A stretch of 64,000 bases of DNA, from assembly GCA_012934845.2 (NCBI GenBank), contig WNNJ02003016.1, positions 1-64,000 of the forward strand, read 5' to 3'. The position numbers and the translations under genes are program-made. The DNA is from Pomphorhynchus laevis (lineage: Eukaryota; Acanthocephala; Palaeacanthocephala; Echinorhynchida; Pomphorhynchidae). Below are positions 44,116 through 56,350 of this stretch, piece after piece. The notes under the pieces were generated by a model. That model did not search any database and had not been told where the DNA came from. It worked only from the letters and a program-made list of their open reading frames with translations. Position 1 is the stretch's first letter. Each line of letters opens with the position of its first letter.

Positions 44116-45590
44116 CGTCATTGTTGTTTTATATGATTGTTATATAAGATTTTATATAATTTTCATCAAGTTAAAATAAAAAAATTGAAATTTAAAATAA
44201 AAATCAAATTTTATGAATTGAATAATAAACAACAGACGATGTACAAAAACGATGTATAAGAATAATGATTAAAGGTCATCATGAAGAATTGCTATGCTAT
44301 CTGGTTTCGGCCGTTATTCCTCAACTCAACATTGCAGCGGGGCCAAATGCATGCTAATGACGTATTTCCTCGGTGAAAATATATGTTTTTTTAGCTTTAT
44401 AATAATTAAATAATAAATAATAATTCATATCAAGTTAAAATTTTAAATTTAATTTAAGATAAAAGTCAAGTAATAAGTTAAATAATAAATAATATAAGAT
44501 TATTATAATTTATATCAAGTTAAATTGAAAATTGAAATTTAAAATAAGTCAATTTAAATGGATTAGCTAATAAATAATATATGATTTATAAATAAATAAA
44601 AAATAAATAAATAAAATAAATAAATAAAAATAATAATGCTAAATCAATAAGTCAAAATTTAATAATTATTTAATAAATAACAAATAATTGTTAGATAAGA
44701 TTTTATAAAATTTATATAAAGTTAAAAAAATAATGCTAAATCAAAATTTATTAATAAATAATTATAAAAATAAATAATTTTTGTGTAGGATTTTATATCA
44801 AGTTAAAATAAAATATTAGATTTTTATAAAATCTGTTTATAAATAAAATGCATCTATTATAGGATACAAATGACGTATTTCCTCTAATGAAATTTTATTT
44901 TTAAATGTATTCTAAAATAATAAATAATTTTTATAAGATTCTATAGGATTCGACGATAAAAGAGAGCAATTAATGGAAAGCACTGACGTTGATGCATTAG
45001 AAGAACTTCTTGAAGACCTTTAAATATATTATGCTTTAATATATAAGATCTATATGCCAAATTAATGTAATTATTAATGTGATAATTAATAAATAACAGA
45101 TGATCAGATCAGCCAACTCAATATAAGTATTTTATTAAAAATAATTCTAAATAAAATTCAAATAATTAAATAATAAATACTAAATAATTATACATAAATA
45201 ATTGTTATGTAAGATTTTATATAATTTATATCAAGTTAAAATAGAATCTTGAAATTTAAAATAAAAATCAATTTTAATGAATTGAATAATAAATAACAGA
45301 CGATTTATCAGAATAAGGATTAAAGGCCACCAGGAAGAACTGCTATGTTATCAGGTTTCATACCCTAGTCTCGATCTAGCATAGCAGCGAGGTCAAATAC
45401 GCCACTGAACAATTAATGATATGCAAGTAACTAAGGACACATAAACCTTTGCATTTCTCACGTTATCTAAAACCCTAATCATCTAATTTTTAGGCGCGTA
45501 TATGGAGAAATGTGAAACAAAAAATATCTACAATGTAGAAGGAAGATCCAATATTTTAGAATATCTTGTTAAATATTAAATATATTTCTT
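44116..45590. repeat. Duplicated block, copy 2: Penelope tails and captured gene 3' end
   Basis: Tail modules (minus) lie at about 44250-44365 and 45290-45400, matching those at 4.0 and 5.1 kb. The captured exon end (REQLMESTDVDALEELLEDL then stop) is at about 44951-45021 on the plus strand. Homology to the gene's 3' flank continues past 45590 to about 45960. Confidence 0.85.
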
Positions 45591-45934
45591 CTATTTAAAA
45601 ATCATATGTTACTGTCTTTTTTGAAATTTATTGCCTTTTGACTGTCACAACTGGTGAAAGTACGCTTTCCTCTTTACGCAGGGATACCACAGCGCAACAG
45701 ACCCTTGCATACATTTCATTGATATTCGGAAAGTTTTCACTTAAATCAGATCAGCTAACAGTCTATTCATTTTATCTATTTTATATTTAAAAATAATGGT
45801 AAATAAAAGTTAAATAATTAAATAATAAATAATTGTTATATAAGATTTTATATAATAGATATATCAAGTTAAAATAAAATACTGAAATTTAAAATAAGAG
45901 TCATTTTTATGAATTGACTTATAAATAACAGACG

Positions 45935-47200
45935 TTTTATCAGAATAAGAATTAGAAGTCATCAGGAGAAACTGCTAGGCTATCATGTTTCGGCCCCTAA
46001 CTCCTCTACCCAACATAGCAGCGGGGCCAAATACATGCTAATGATGTATTTCCTCTGATTAAATTCGTGACATCTTGCATTTAATAAGAATTGAATAATA
46101 AATCAAAAAAGCTATTTTGATATATTTATAAGTAATTTAAAGTGCAAATCAAATCAGCTAATTGAGTCTACGTATTTAATATAATAATAAAATAAACAAA
46201 ACATAATAATCCTAAATCAAAATTTAATAATTAAATAATAAAATTAATAATTGTTTTTAGATTTTCTATAATTTAAATCAAGTTAAAATAAAAAATTGAA
46301 ATTTAAAATAAAAGTCATTTTTAGTCAAGTCATTTTCAGATTATATAATTTCATCAGAAGAAATACGTCACTAACATTATTTGGCCCCGTTGTTATGTTG
46401 GGACGAGAAATAGTGGCCGAAACATGATAACATAGCAGTTCTTCCTGATGACCTCTAATCCAAATAAACCAGATTCAATGAAAAAATATTTTTTACATAT
46501 CCGGCACTTTTTTATTTATTGATTTTTTATTTATTAATTGTAAACTCAGTTAGCTGATCTGATTGTTTGTTACTTATGAGTAAAGTCATAAAACTGACTT
46601 TTATTTTAAATTTTAACTTGATATAAATTAAGGACTTGATTTTTTATATTATTTAAAACATTATTCTTAAACATTATTCTTTATTAAAATAATTCCACAT
46701 ATAGTTTAAGAAAGTTACAATTGTTTTAACCCAATTCTAGAGAGTTACATCTGAGTTAAATTATACTGACCAACCTAGTTAGGATTATTTTCTCTTGAAA
46801 ACCCAGTTTGTTGGAGGAAATACGTCATTAGCATGTATTTGGCAACGCTGATACGTTGAGTCGAGAATAGTGGCCGAAACCTGATAACCTAGTAGTTCTT
46901 CCTGATGACCTTTAATCCTCTTACTGATACATCGTATGTTATTTATTAGTCAATTCATAAAAATTGACTTTTATTTTAAATTTACCTTGATATAAATTAT
47001 ACAAAATCTTATATAATAATTATTTATTATTTATTAAATTATTTATTTATTAAATTATTCTTTTTTAATATTTTTATTTATCGTTATTTTTAATTTATAA
47101 ATATAATATACATAAATATAATATACGTAAACTCAGTTAGCTGATCTGATCGTCTGTCATGTATTAATCGAGTCATAAAACTGACTTTTATTTTAAATTT
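45935..47200. repeat. Four Penelope-tail modules in both orientations
   Basis: A well-preserved minus copy lies at 45935-46070 (all pseudoknot arms visible). Plus copies lie at 46365-46460 and 46805-46960, with tail ends (ACTCAGTTAGCTGATCTGAT) at 46530-46560 and 47130-47155. In the 46365 copy, G-U wobble keeps the second pseudoknot stem (GUUGUUAUG with CAUAGCAGU) despite base changes. Confidence 0.65.
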
Positions 47201-47582
47201 TAACTTGATATAAATTATATAAAATCTTATTTAGCAACTATTAATTATTTATTATTTTTTATTTAAAAATATCAGTAGAACCTGAAGGACTTGATTTTTA
47301 ATATTTAAAACATTATTCTTAAACGACATAATTTCGCATCAACTGTATTAAGTGCACACAATTCTATAGAATTACAAACCTGGTTAACATTATTTTCTCT
47401 TGAAAACCCAGTTTGTCTAAATATCAAAGGTAATAATATTCTTTATCTTACAATCATTAAACCTTTTCAAATCTGTTGGATTGATCAAAGTGTAATGACG
47501 TTTTAGACTCTTGTAGCACTCAATTATACTCACCTATTGAAATTTAGACATTTTAGTAAAAGTTAATTTAGAAATAAATTAC
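47201..47582. other. Intron sequence; repeats a segment at 46640-46810
   Basis: GGACTTGATTTTT.., AACATTATTCTTAAAC and TTATTTTCTCTTGAAAACCC occur in both places, suggesting that one original intron segment was duplicated around the tail insertions. Confidence 0.5.
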
Positions 47583-47690
47583 TAATTTCAAAATCTCTTC
47601 AATTATTGACTTCTGTAGTTCTTCGATTTCGCTTTGAGCAATTAATTTTCTTTGATTTATATAGTATGTTTCTATTATTGAAAGTATAAC
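47583..47690 (-). CDS. Long gene, exon 6
   Basis: Acceptor ACTGTTTTAG and donor GTAATT enclose 36 codons: VILSIIETYYINQRKLIAQS, then EIEELQKSIIEEILKL. Phase 0 at both ends. Clear heptad character (E..L..SI.EEI) suggests coiled coil. Confidence 0.7.
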
Positions 47691-48012
47691 CTAAAACAGT
47701 AAAACAGAGATCTTATTTCATTAAACAACATATACGACAGAATATACTCTATTATATAAATATAATCAAAATTACAATCAAATATTATGTATGTTAATTA
47801 TATAATATATAATTAGAAAAATGAAGTTTAATTTTGGCCGAAAAAAATATATAAATTTAGATTTTAATAATATTTCTCTTACATTGCGAGCAATCAAACA
47901 CAATTTATAATTTTATTAATTTATCAATTAGTATTCCTCAAACGATAACATTCCTCGTGAATTGTTAACATAATTCACGAGGAATGTTGATAATTTTAAT
48001 TGATAATTAAAA
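47691..48012. other. Intron sequence, nothing notable
   Basis: A short palindrome (ATTCCTCGTGAATTGTTAAC facing GTTAACATAATTCACGAGGA, about 47935-47985) precedes the tandem array. No gene. Confidence 0.45.
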
Positions 48013-49444
48013 GAAGTAAGCTGATATAAAATATACCTGCGCTGGCATTTGCCAGTGCTTTTGCTAATAATCTTGTTTGGTGAAGCCGTTAGTGCTGGTT
48101 TAGAACTCTAGGATGGTACTATAGGTGTTCTAGTATCTCATACCATGATTCATTTCTTGCCGTCTGTTAGTCCTCCTCTGCATCTTGCAGTGGGAGGGAT
48201 CTGGGACTGATAAGTCATTGTGATGACGAAACGGTATCTAATACTGTTATTGTCGTTCTTCCACGTCTGGCTTAAAAGATGGTTAACATAATTCACGCGA
48301 AATGGTATCACTCTCGTTTGAGATATTCATAAAAGAAGTAAGCTGATATAAAATATACCTGCGCTGGCATTTGCCAGTGCTTTTGCTAATAATCTTGTTT
48401 GGTGAAGCCGTTAGTGCTGGTTTAGAACTCTAGGATGGTACTATAGGTGTTCTAGTATCTCATACCATGATTCATTTCTTGCCGTCTGTTAGTCCTCCTC
48501 TGCATCTTGCAGTGGGAGGGATCTGGGACTGATAAGTCATTGTGATGACGAAACGGTATCTAATACTGTTATTGTCGTTCTTCCACGTCTGGCTTAAAAG
48601 ATGGTTAACATAATTCACGCGAAATGGTATCACTCTCGTTTGAGATATTCATAAAAGAAGTAAGCTGATATAAAATATACCTGCGCTGGCATTTGCCAGT
48701 GCTTTTGCTAATAATCTTGTTTGGTGAAGCCGTTAGTGCTGGTTTAGCACTCTATGATGGTACTATAGGTGTTCTAGTACCTCATACCATGATTCATTTC
48801 TTGCCGTCTGTTAGTCCTCCTCTGCATCTTGCAGTGGGAGGGATCTGGGACTGATAAGTCATTGTGATGACGAAACGGTATCTAATACTGTTATTGTCGT
48901 TCTTCCACGTCTGGCTTAAAAGATGGTTAACATAATTCACGCGAAATGGTATCACTCTCGTTTGAGATATTCATAAAAGAAGTAAGCTGATATAAAATAT
49001 ACCTGCGCTGGCATTTGCCAGTGCTTTTGCTAATAATCTTGTTTGGTGAATCCGTTAGTGCTGGTTTAGCACTTTATGATGGTACTATAGGTGTTCTAGT
49101 ACCTCATACCATGATTTATTTCTTGCCGTCTGTTAGTCCTCCTCTGCATCTTGCAGTGGGAGGGATCTGGCACTGATAAGTCATTGTGATGACGAAATGG
49201 TATCTAATACTGTTATTGTCGTTCTTGCACGTCTGGCTTAAAAGACGGTTAACATAATTCACGCGAAATGGTATCACTCTCGTTTGAGATATTCATAAAA
49301 GAAGTAAGCTGATATAAAATATACCTGCGCTGGCATTTGCCAGTGCTTTTGCTAATAATCTTGTTTGGTGAAGCCGTTAGTGCTGGTTTAGCACTCTATG
49401 ATGGTACTATAGGTGTTCTAGTACCTCATACCATGATTCATTTC

Positions 49445-49525
49445 TTGCCGTCTGTTAGTCCTCCTCTGCATCTTGCAGTGGGAGGGATCTGGCACTGATA
49501 AGTCATTGTGATGACGAAACGGTAT
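49445..49525 (+). ncRNA. Hammerhead-like fold in unit 5 (representative)
   Basis: UGCCG/CGGUA (stem III, 5 bp), GUC before stem I, UGUUAG with CUGGCA (stem I, held by G-U pairs), GUC/GAC (stem II) and GAAA. The core reads CUGAUAA where CUGAUGA is required: the catalytic G8 is A. Units 1-8 and 10 share this change, so most copies are predicted inactive although their pairing is kept. Confidence 0.7.
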
Positions 49526-50733
49526 CTAATACTGTTATTGTCGTTCTTCCACGTCTGGCTTAAAAGACGGTTAACATAATTCACACGAAATGGTATCACT
49601 CTCGTTTGAGATATTCATAAAAGAAGTAAGCTGATATAAAATATACCTGCGCTGGCATTTGCCAGTGCTTTTGCTAATAATCTTGTTTGGTGAAGCCGTT
49701 AGTGCTGGTTTAGCACTCTATGATGGTACTAGAGGTGTTCTAGTCCCTCATACACATGATTCATTTCTTGCCGTCTGTTAGTCCTCCTCTGCATCTTGCA
49801 GTGGGAGGGATCTGGGACTGATAAGTCATTGTGATGACGAAACGGTATCTAATACTGTTATTGTCGTTCTTCCACGTCTGGCTTAAAAGATGGTTAACAT
49901 AATTCACGCGAAATGGTATCACTCTCGTTTGAGATATTCATAAAAGAAGTAAGCTGATATAAAATATACCTGCGCTGGCATTTGCCAGTGCTTTTGCTAA
50001 TAATCTTGTTTGGTGAAGCCGTTAGTGCTGGTTTAGAACTCTAGGATGGTACTATAGGTGTTCTAGTATCTCATACCATGATTCATTTCTTGCCGTCTGT
50101 TAGTCCTCCTCTGCATCTTGCAGTGGGAGGGATCTGGGACTGATAAGTCATTGTGATGACGAAACGGTATCTAATACTGTTATTGTCGTTCTTCCACGTC
50201 TGGCTTAAAAGATGGTTAACATAATTCACGCGAAATGGTATCACTCTCGTTTGAGATATTCATAAAAGAAGTAAGCTGATATAAAATATACCTGCGCTGG
50301 CATTTGCCAGTGCTTTTGCTAATAATCTTGTTTGGTGAAGCCGTTAGTGCTGGTTTAGCACTCTATGATGGTACTAGAGGTGTTCTAGTCCCTCATACAC
50401 ATGATTCATTTCTTGCCGTTTGCTAGTCCTCCTCTGCATATTGCAGTAGGGGTTATGGCAATGATAAGTCATTGTGATGACGAAACGGTATCTAATACTG
50501 TTATTGTCGTTCTTCCACGTCTGGCTTAAAAGACGGTTAACATAATTCACGCGAAATGGTATCACTCTCGTTTGAGATATTCATAAAAGAAGTAAGCTGA
50601 TATAAAATATACCTGCGCTGGCATTTGCCAGTGCTTTTGCTAATAATCTTGTTTGGTGAAGCCGTTAGTGCTGGTTTAGCACCCTATGATGGTACTAGAG
50701 GTGTTCTAGTCCCTCATACACATGATTCATTTC

Positions 50734-50813
50734 TTGCCGTTTGCTAGTCCTCCTCTGCATATTGCAGTGGGAGGGATATGGCACTGATGAGTCATATTGA
50801 TTACGAAACGGTA
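50734..50813 (+). ncRNA. Hammerhead-like fold in unit 9, canonical core
   Basis: The only array unit with the canonical core CUGAUGAG and GAAA. The cleavage triplet is GUU, allowed by the NUH rule. Stem I pairs UGCUAG with the AUGGCA side and stem III pairs UGCCG with CGGUA. Stem II is weakened (GUC facing UAC leaves two pairs). This is the best candidate for residual self-cleavage in the array. Confidence 0.65.
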
Positions 50814-51182
50814 TCTAATACTGTTATTGTCGTTCTTCCACGTCTGGCTTAAAAGACGGTTAACATAATTCACGCGAAATGGTATCACTCTCGTTTGAGA
50901 TATTCATAAAAGAAGTAAGCTGATATAAAATATACCTGCGCTGGCATTTGCCAGTGCTTTTGCTAATAATCTTGTTTGGTGAAGCCGTTAGTGCTGGTTT
51001 AGCACTCTATGATGATGTTACTAGAGGTGTTCTAGTACATCATACACATGATTCATTTCTTGCCGTCTGTTAGTCCTCCTCTGCATCTTGCAGTGGGAGG
51101 GATCTGGCACTGATAAGTCATTGTGATGACGAAACGGTATCAAATAATGTTATCGTCGTTCTTCCGCGTCTGGCTTACATGA

Positions 51183-51803
51183 TAGTTAACAATTAGTAAT
51201 TTGTTATTTTATTAATTTCTCAATCCAACATAATTTATCCTATCATAATTCATACTATCAAAAAAAGGTCGACGGGAGCTTTACTTTCAAAAACAGGTGG
51301 ACGATTTAGAGACTTAATTGCATTTTGCTTTATCTTTAATATATCGAAGTTTCATCTTCGATATATTTTTATAATTTGTCTTAATTGAATTATCACAGTA
51401 AACTTTGAGACAAATATAATTATTTTCAAATTATGTCCGAATTTGGTCATTGTCATACGAAATCTATGCTTTTGGTAAAATAAAAACCAAAACCATTTTG
51501 GTAACGAGCAAGCTGAATCGTATCTAACTCTTTAAAAAAATGAAAATGAAAATGATTCATAATAAAAAATGATTATAAATAAAAGAAATAATTAATTGCA
51601 TATTTAATAATCGAATCTGAAATTATAAAACATACAAAATCTTAGTTTGTGTAAAGTATATTTATGATTTGTATTCATGTTCCTCTGAGTTGCAAATTTT
51701 TACCATTAATTGAATACAAATTATGTTTTTATGACAGATAAAACCGTAATGATTATTTTTATATTTTGTTGAACAAATTTATTCACATATATAATTTACA
51801 TAC
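51183..51803. other. Intron sequence, no gene
   Basis: Contains a short hairpin (ATATCGAAG facing CTTCGATAT, about 51341-51365). No ORF of note. Confidence 0.4.
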
Positions 51804-51923
51804 ATTATCAAATGTTCGATTGATGTGGAAACGTCTTTGCTCCAAGTCCAGTAAATCTTTATCGTGATTGTTTGAGTTATTGACAACATCGTGTAAAAAT
51901 TCGTATAGAGCATTTCGCTTTTG
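51804..51923 (-). CDS. Long gene, exon 5
   Basis: Acceptor AAATTGTAG and consensus donor GTATGT enclose 40 codons: QKRNALYEFLHDVVNNSNNH, then DKDLLDLEQRRFHINRTFDN. Phase 0 at both ends. Ordinary amphipathic protein sequence; family unknown. Confidence 0.75.
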
Positions 51924-51991
51924 CTACAATTTGATATTAAATGTAAATCAATCATTATTTAATATTAGCAATTAGAAGTAACAATTAGCAG

Positions 51992-52073
51992 TAACCGTGA
52001 TACAAATCTTAGAGCGCTTGTTGCATCTATGGGGGACGCAAATATGGCTGTAGAACGTATTAGAGACTCTTGA
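51992..52073 (+). CDS. Lone last exon with a UBA domain (ubiquilin-like)
   Basis: After an AATTAGCAG acceptor and one leading base the frame reads NRDTNLRALVASMGDANMAV, then ERIRDS and a stop. This is the second half of a ubiquitin-associated domain, closest to ubiquilin (NREANLQALIAT.GD.NAA.ERL), which binds ubiquitin through a three-helix bundle. I find no upstream exon on the plus strand nearby, and it is nested in an intron of the opposite-strand gene. It may be a displaced exon, a retro-copy remnant or the end of a gene whose other exons I missed. Confidence 0.6.
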
Positions 52074-53147
52074 CTTTTATCGATAGTTATATTTTTTATT
52101 GTTATTATTAACAATTAGCAGTTAATATTTTCCCGGATTTTACTAAGGTGTAAAAAATGTTTAATTTATAGCATTTTATTGGCTCATTGTAAGACTTTAT
52201 AATAACCAAGACAATTTTAACCTTTGATCTAATAAACTACGCAAATCTTAACAACATGAGGCTTAGAGATAAGCAGACATGCTAATGGCATGTTAAATAT
52301 AATGCTTTTATATAATACATACATATATTTATGTCTGACAGAATTACACTCCTGTGATACTATATATGTTAATGAATATGATTAATAATATATGTATAAA
52401 TTAATAATTTGTATTTTATTATGTATATTAATAAAATTATTTATTAATACCTGATATTTTTCAAACCGCTGTCAGCGTATACGTACCTCTGAGTTTATAA
52501 AGTTTGTTTCTAGGTAGTAAAGTTCGTTCATCGTCTCTTCTTGTTGATATTTGGATAATTAAGTCACATCGACTTAATTTGGATTAATAATTTGGATCAA
52601 CGAAATATTCAATAATTAATTTTGGATTCTTAATTATTTATTTTAATAAAAACAGCAATTACATGAGAAAATTCGAATATAAACAAGTTAGTTAAATATA
52701 TATAGAAAGTACAACTGAAGAAGTGAAATGCAAAGAACTGTTTTATAACTTATAGTATAACCGAAGTGGTGAAACATTATTTTTTAGCCCAATCGGGCTG
52801 AGAAAAGATAAGGATTGTATTTGCGAATCATGTAAAACTATCAACAGAAATTAATTTTTTTAGAATATTCAGTTATCAAGTTTTCACTATGAACACATGT
52901 TGCCTGTCACAAATTTTTGAATGTGGATTAAAAAAAATCTTTAAATTAACGTTATGACCTTTGAATTAACGATTATTCTATTATGTAAAATATTAGAATA
53001 ATCGAAATTTCCAACATTTTTGCTCCCATTAACACATTTTTTGCTTCACATTTTTGATCACATTATATTGAAAACTGATTTCTTTAAAGAACATTTCCTT
53101 GGTACCACCACATGCGTCATTCGAATAATGCTCTAATTTCGTGATAC
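52074..53147. other. A+T-rich intron sequence, no gene
   Basis: Nothing beyond low-complexity sequence and a second ACAATTAGCAGTTAA segment near 52110 resembling the UBA acceptor. Confidence 0.4.
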
Positions 53148-53255
53148 CTGTAGATACTGTATTCGTTCTTGTTTGTCCATAACGTTTGCAAATTTAAACA
53201 CGTCAACGTTCCGAACGAGCATCATATCACTTGTAATATTGCTAGTTATACTGGA
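53148..53255 (-). CDS. Long gene, exon 4
   Basis: Acceptor TTTTTTTAG and donor GTATCA enclose 36 codons: SSITSNITSDMMLVRNVDVF, then KFANVMDKQERIQYLQ. Phase 0 at both ends. Confidence 0.7.
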
Positions 53256-54050
53256 CTAAAAAAACATGTATTTTAAATGAATGTAGAAGGCAATGTATTG
53301 TATTGAGTTAGAATTACAAAATAAAATTATTCCATTTTAGAATAAATATAATATAAAATATGTACCTTCTGACAAGGGATCTAATTTATTAAATTTTTGA
53401 AGCAGGATCAAAAAATAATATTTTTTAATATTTCGCTAACTTCTGTTAGCAAAATATAAATATAAAAGATTTTTTATAAATATAAAATATCTGTTAGGAT
53501 ATGATATATTCAATATTTTTTATTTGAGCAATTTCTGAAAAAAAATATATTTTTGTATTTTTACACAAAAATAAATATACTATTTTTTATAAAAATATAA
53601 ATACTATACGATCAATCTGTATAATCAACTAGATAGCCAAAAGGAATAATTTAATTCCCTTATTTGGCGAAATAGTAAATTAAAATTTAATTTTTAAATT
53701 AAAATTATAAATATTATTATTTTAAAATTAAATAATAAATATAAAGTAGAAAACTTACTATGACAATTTTTAATTTGTAACCTCAACTTTAAGAAATCAA
53801 CAATTTTCAATTTAAGTGTTAACGTACGTACAAATATCCAATTTACGTATAGCGTAAATATACATTTTAATTGCTATAACCGAAAGTTGTAAAGTTTCAG
53901 TTGTAACCGAAACGCTATCGGATAATAATTGATCTAGATAATCAAATATCTTCATACTAATGATTTTAATTTTAGATATTTTAAATAATCATAGCTATAA
54001 ACTAAAGACTCAATTAGCTGTTTAATTAAAATTACAATAATGTGCAAGCA
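53256..54050. other. A+T-rich intron sequence, no gene
   Basis: Low complexity; no ORF, repeat or splice-bracketed coding stretch seen. Confidence 0.4.
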
Positions 54051-54640
54051 AAATGAATAACTTTGTCTTTGTGGTGTATGTGTTTAATTGCATTCACTGT
54101 TCTGTAAGCGAGGCCAGGACTGATGTACCATTGCAATTTGTATGGCAGTACTTATGGGTTGCATTAGGAAGGAGCCAGCCCCCTGGTCGTCAACATATCG
54201 GCGAAGTATTTTTGCTGAGCAAACGGAAGTTAGATGCTGTCTTGGCCATCGCACCAGTGGTTTCGATGGCTCCGAGAATGAAATCCATCCCTAGTGCTGA
54301 AATTCCCTCGTTCTTTATTCTCGTTCAGCATTCAACTTTCGTAGCTACTGATCCACTTTCTGTTATAGCTGTCACATGGTGACTGGGAGCTAGCGGGTCC
54401 ACGCATGTAAGTCCCAACATACGAATTTGCCGCAATCCAATAGGACCATTCCAATAGAACCTTTTTAAGAGCGTCCAGAATAATTGAATTAAGAAAAGAG
54501 TGCCGGGCAAACCGACCTGCGAAACGTGTACAACTAAGGACATGAGTGCCTAGTGAGTCTATTTAAATTCCGCAGCGGCACGTGTGAGGTTGACAAACCT
54601 GGGCTCCGAGACGTAAAGCGCATGCGATACGGAATTATCA
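54051..54640. other. G+C-richer island of unknown origin
   Basis: Base composition is clearly less A+T-rich than the flanks. A 109-codon plus-strand ORF (54053-54382) and a 72-codon minus-strand ORF (54325-54543) overlap, and neither shows a motif I recognise. It is probably a relic of an inserted element or a former exon cluster. Confidence 0.35.
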
Positions 54641-55635
54641 TCACTCATCCTTGAATTATATCTTGAATTACATCCTTAATATCTTGAATTACATCCTTGT
54701 CTTGAATTATCTTGAATTACATACTTAATATTTTCTTAACGAGTTACAATTTTTTTATATTTTACATCTTTAATGTCTTCTTAACAAGTTAAATTTTTTA
54801 TTTTGTAATGAGCGTTCATTTATTAATATTAAATATTTTGTATAAATACAAATGTATAATAAATAAGTTTGTTGTTTGTACTTGAACAAATTATTTTAGT
54901 TGAGAAGAAATCGAAGTAGGAATATAATTCTTACCTACTTAAACGAATTTAATAGAAACAGATTTTCTTCCTGTATCAACAACGATGTATTTCATAAATT
55001 TTATTTGTTATATTCTTGTCAAGTTTAGTAATTATCTGTAAAATTTAAATCAGTAATTAGACCAGAAAGCAACTGTGTGTTTAGAAAAGTCATTACGATC
55101 AGTTAGTTCCTCTTTAATAATATAGAGATAATGCTATTAAAATGATAAATAATCAATAGTGCTTGTATTGTTGACAAGGATTCTTCCGTGTCTATGCTGA
55201 CTATAGAATATTTAAGATTTTTTACTATTTAAGATTTTCCGTGTTTATAATGAATATAATGTTGGTGCTATATATTTTTGTAAAATAATTTTTTTGACTT
55301 TTTACTCGATTCCATTTCATTTACTCAGTTCGAAATTATTAATTAAGCATTTTCAATTATTAGAAATAATGGAATAATAGATTTTTAAAAAAAATCATAA
55401 TAAAATTTTCACAAAAGTTAGATCAAAATATAAATTAATATCAAAATAATGATTTTGAGACTTAGCACTTAACTATCTAATATAAAATATTAATAAATGT
55501 AAAAAATATATAATCTTAAATATTTTAAATAAAAAATGCCGGAATATAAAATTACGATATAAACATATATTCAAAATTTACTATCTTAAAAATTGTATAT
55601 TATACTGTAATATTGTATTTTTAGACTGACGTTTG
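54641..55635. other. A+T-rich intron sequence, no gene
   Basis: A short local repeat TATCTTGAATTACATCCTTA near 54660-54725 is the only structure noted. Confidence 0.4.
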
Positions 55636-55639
55636 TGCA

Positions 55640-56350
55640 GCTTTGCTATCATATAAATTATTATATGATAAAGAACGCATATATTTAGACATGAACATTA
55701 AATTAACATCAATTATAACTACTATTAATTTATATAGTAAATACTACATATTTAAATTTACAAACGTATTTTTACATGAGCATTCATGCATACCATATAA
55801 TATAAAATATAATACATTAAATAATGAAATTTTAAGAATTGCAACAATATGTAATGATATTGGCTTTCTTTAAAATCATTTAAATAATTTACTAGATGCA
55901 TATTTTAAACTAGGTTACTATAAAAATAATATCAAACAGAAAATAGTAAAATATATAAATCAACACAATAATATTAAAAATAAATATTTAATCTTAAGAG
56001 AAAATTTTTTATGGATGGATAATAAATAATATACTTTATATTAGAATAAGATACTATATAATCAAATTTCATCAGATGAAATACGTCCTTAACACGTATT
56101 TGGCCCCGCTGCTATATTGGGTGGAGGAGTTAGGGGCGGAAACCTGATAGCATATTAGTTCCTCCTGATGACCGTTAATCCTTATTCTGATATAACGTCT
56201 GTTTTTTATAAGTCAATTCATGAAAATGACGTTTATTTTAAATTTCAATTTTATATTTTAACTTGATTTAAATTATAAAAAATCTTAAAACAATTATTTT
56301 TTTATTATTTAAATAATAAATATTATGTTTTATTTATTTTATAATTATAT
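55640..56350 (+). mobile_element. Penelope-like 3' fragment with tail
   Basis: An open frame at 55643-55873 (MNIKLTSIITTINLYSKYYI.., CIPYNIKYNTLNNEIL) matches the RT thumb region and ends at a stop where the intact copy has a Lys codon. The rest of the coding end and the full tail with both pseudoknot arm pairs follow (about 56075-56160). It is older than the copies at 8.2 and 31.1 kb, judging from its changes. Confidence 0.8.

Larger units (their letters stand above)
48013..51182 (+). repeat. 322-bp tandem array carrying a type III hammerhead fold (retrozyme-like)
   Basis: The landmark GAAGTAAGCTGATATAAAAT begins at 48013, 48335, 48657, 48979, 49301, 49623, 49946, 50268, 50589 and 50912: nine full units of 321-323 bases and a partial tenth. 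Units are highly similar, and variants alternate (for example units 1, 2 and 7 versus 6 and 8), implying exchange between units. Each unit carries the parts of a hammerhead: stem III arm UGCCG, triplet GUC or GUU, a long stem I hairpin, CUGAURA core, stem II GUC/GAC, GAAAC and stem III arm CGGUA. There is no protein-coding content. The array lies in the intron between exons 6 and 5 and runs opposite to the gene. Confidence 0.85.

Noticed and set aside
48190-48260. Type I reading of the array hammerhead, using the hairpin after GAAA as stem III
   Set aside because: CGGUAU..AUACUG does pair, but the sequence after it cannot pair with the bases before CUGAURA, so stem I fails. The type III layout pairs all three stems.
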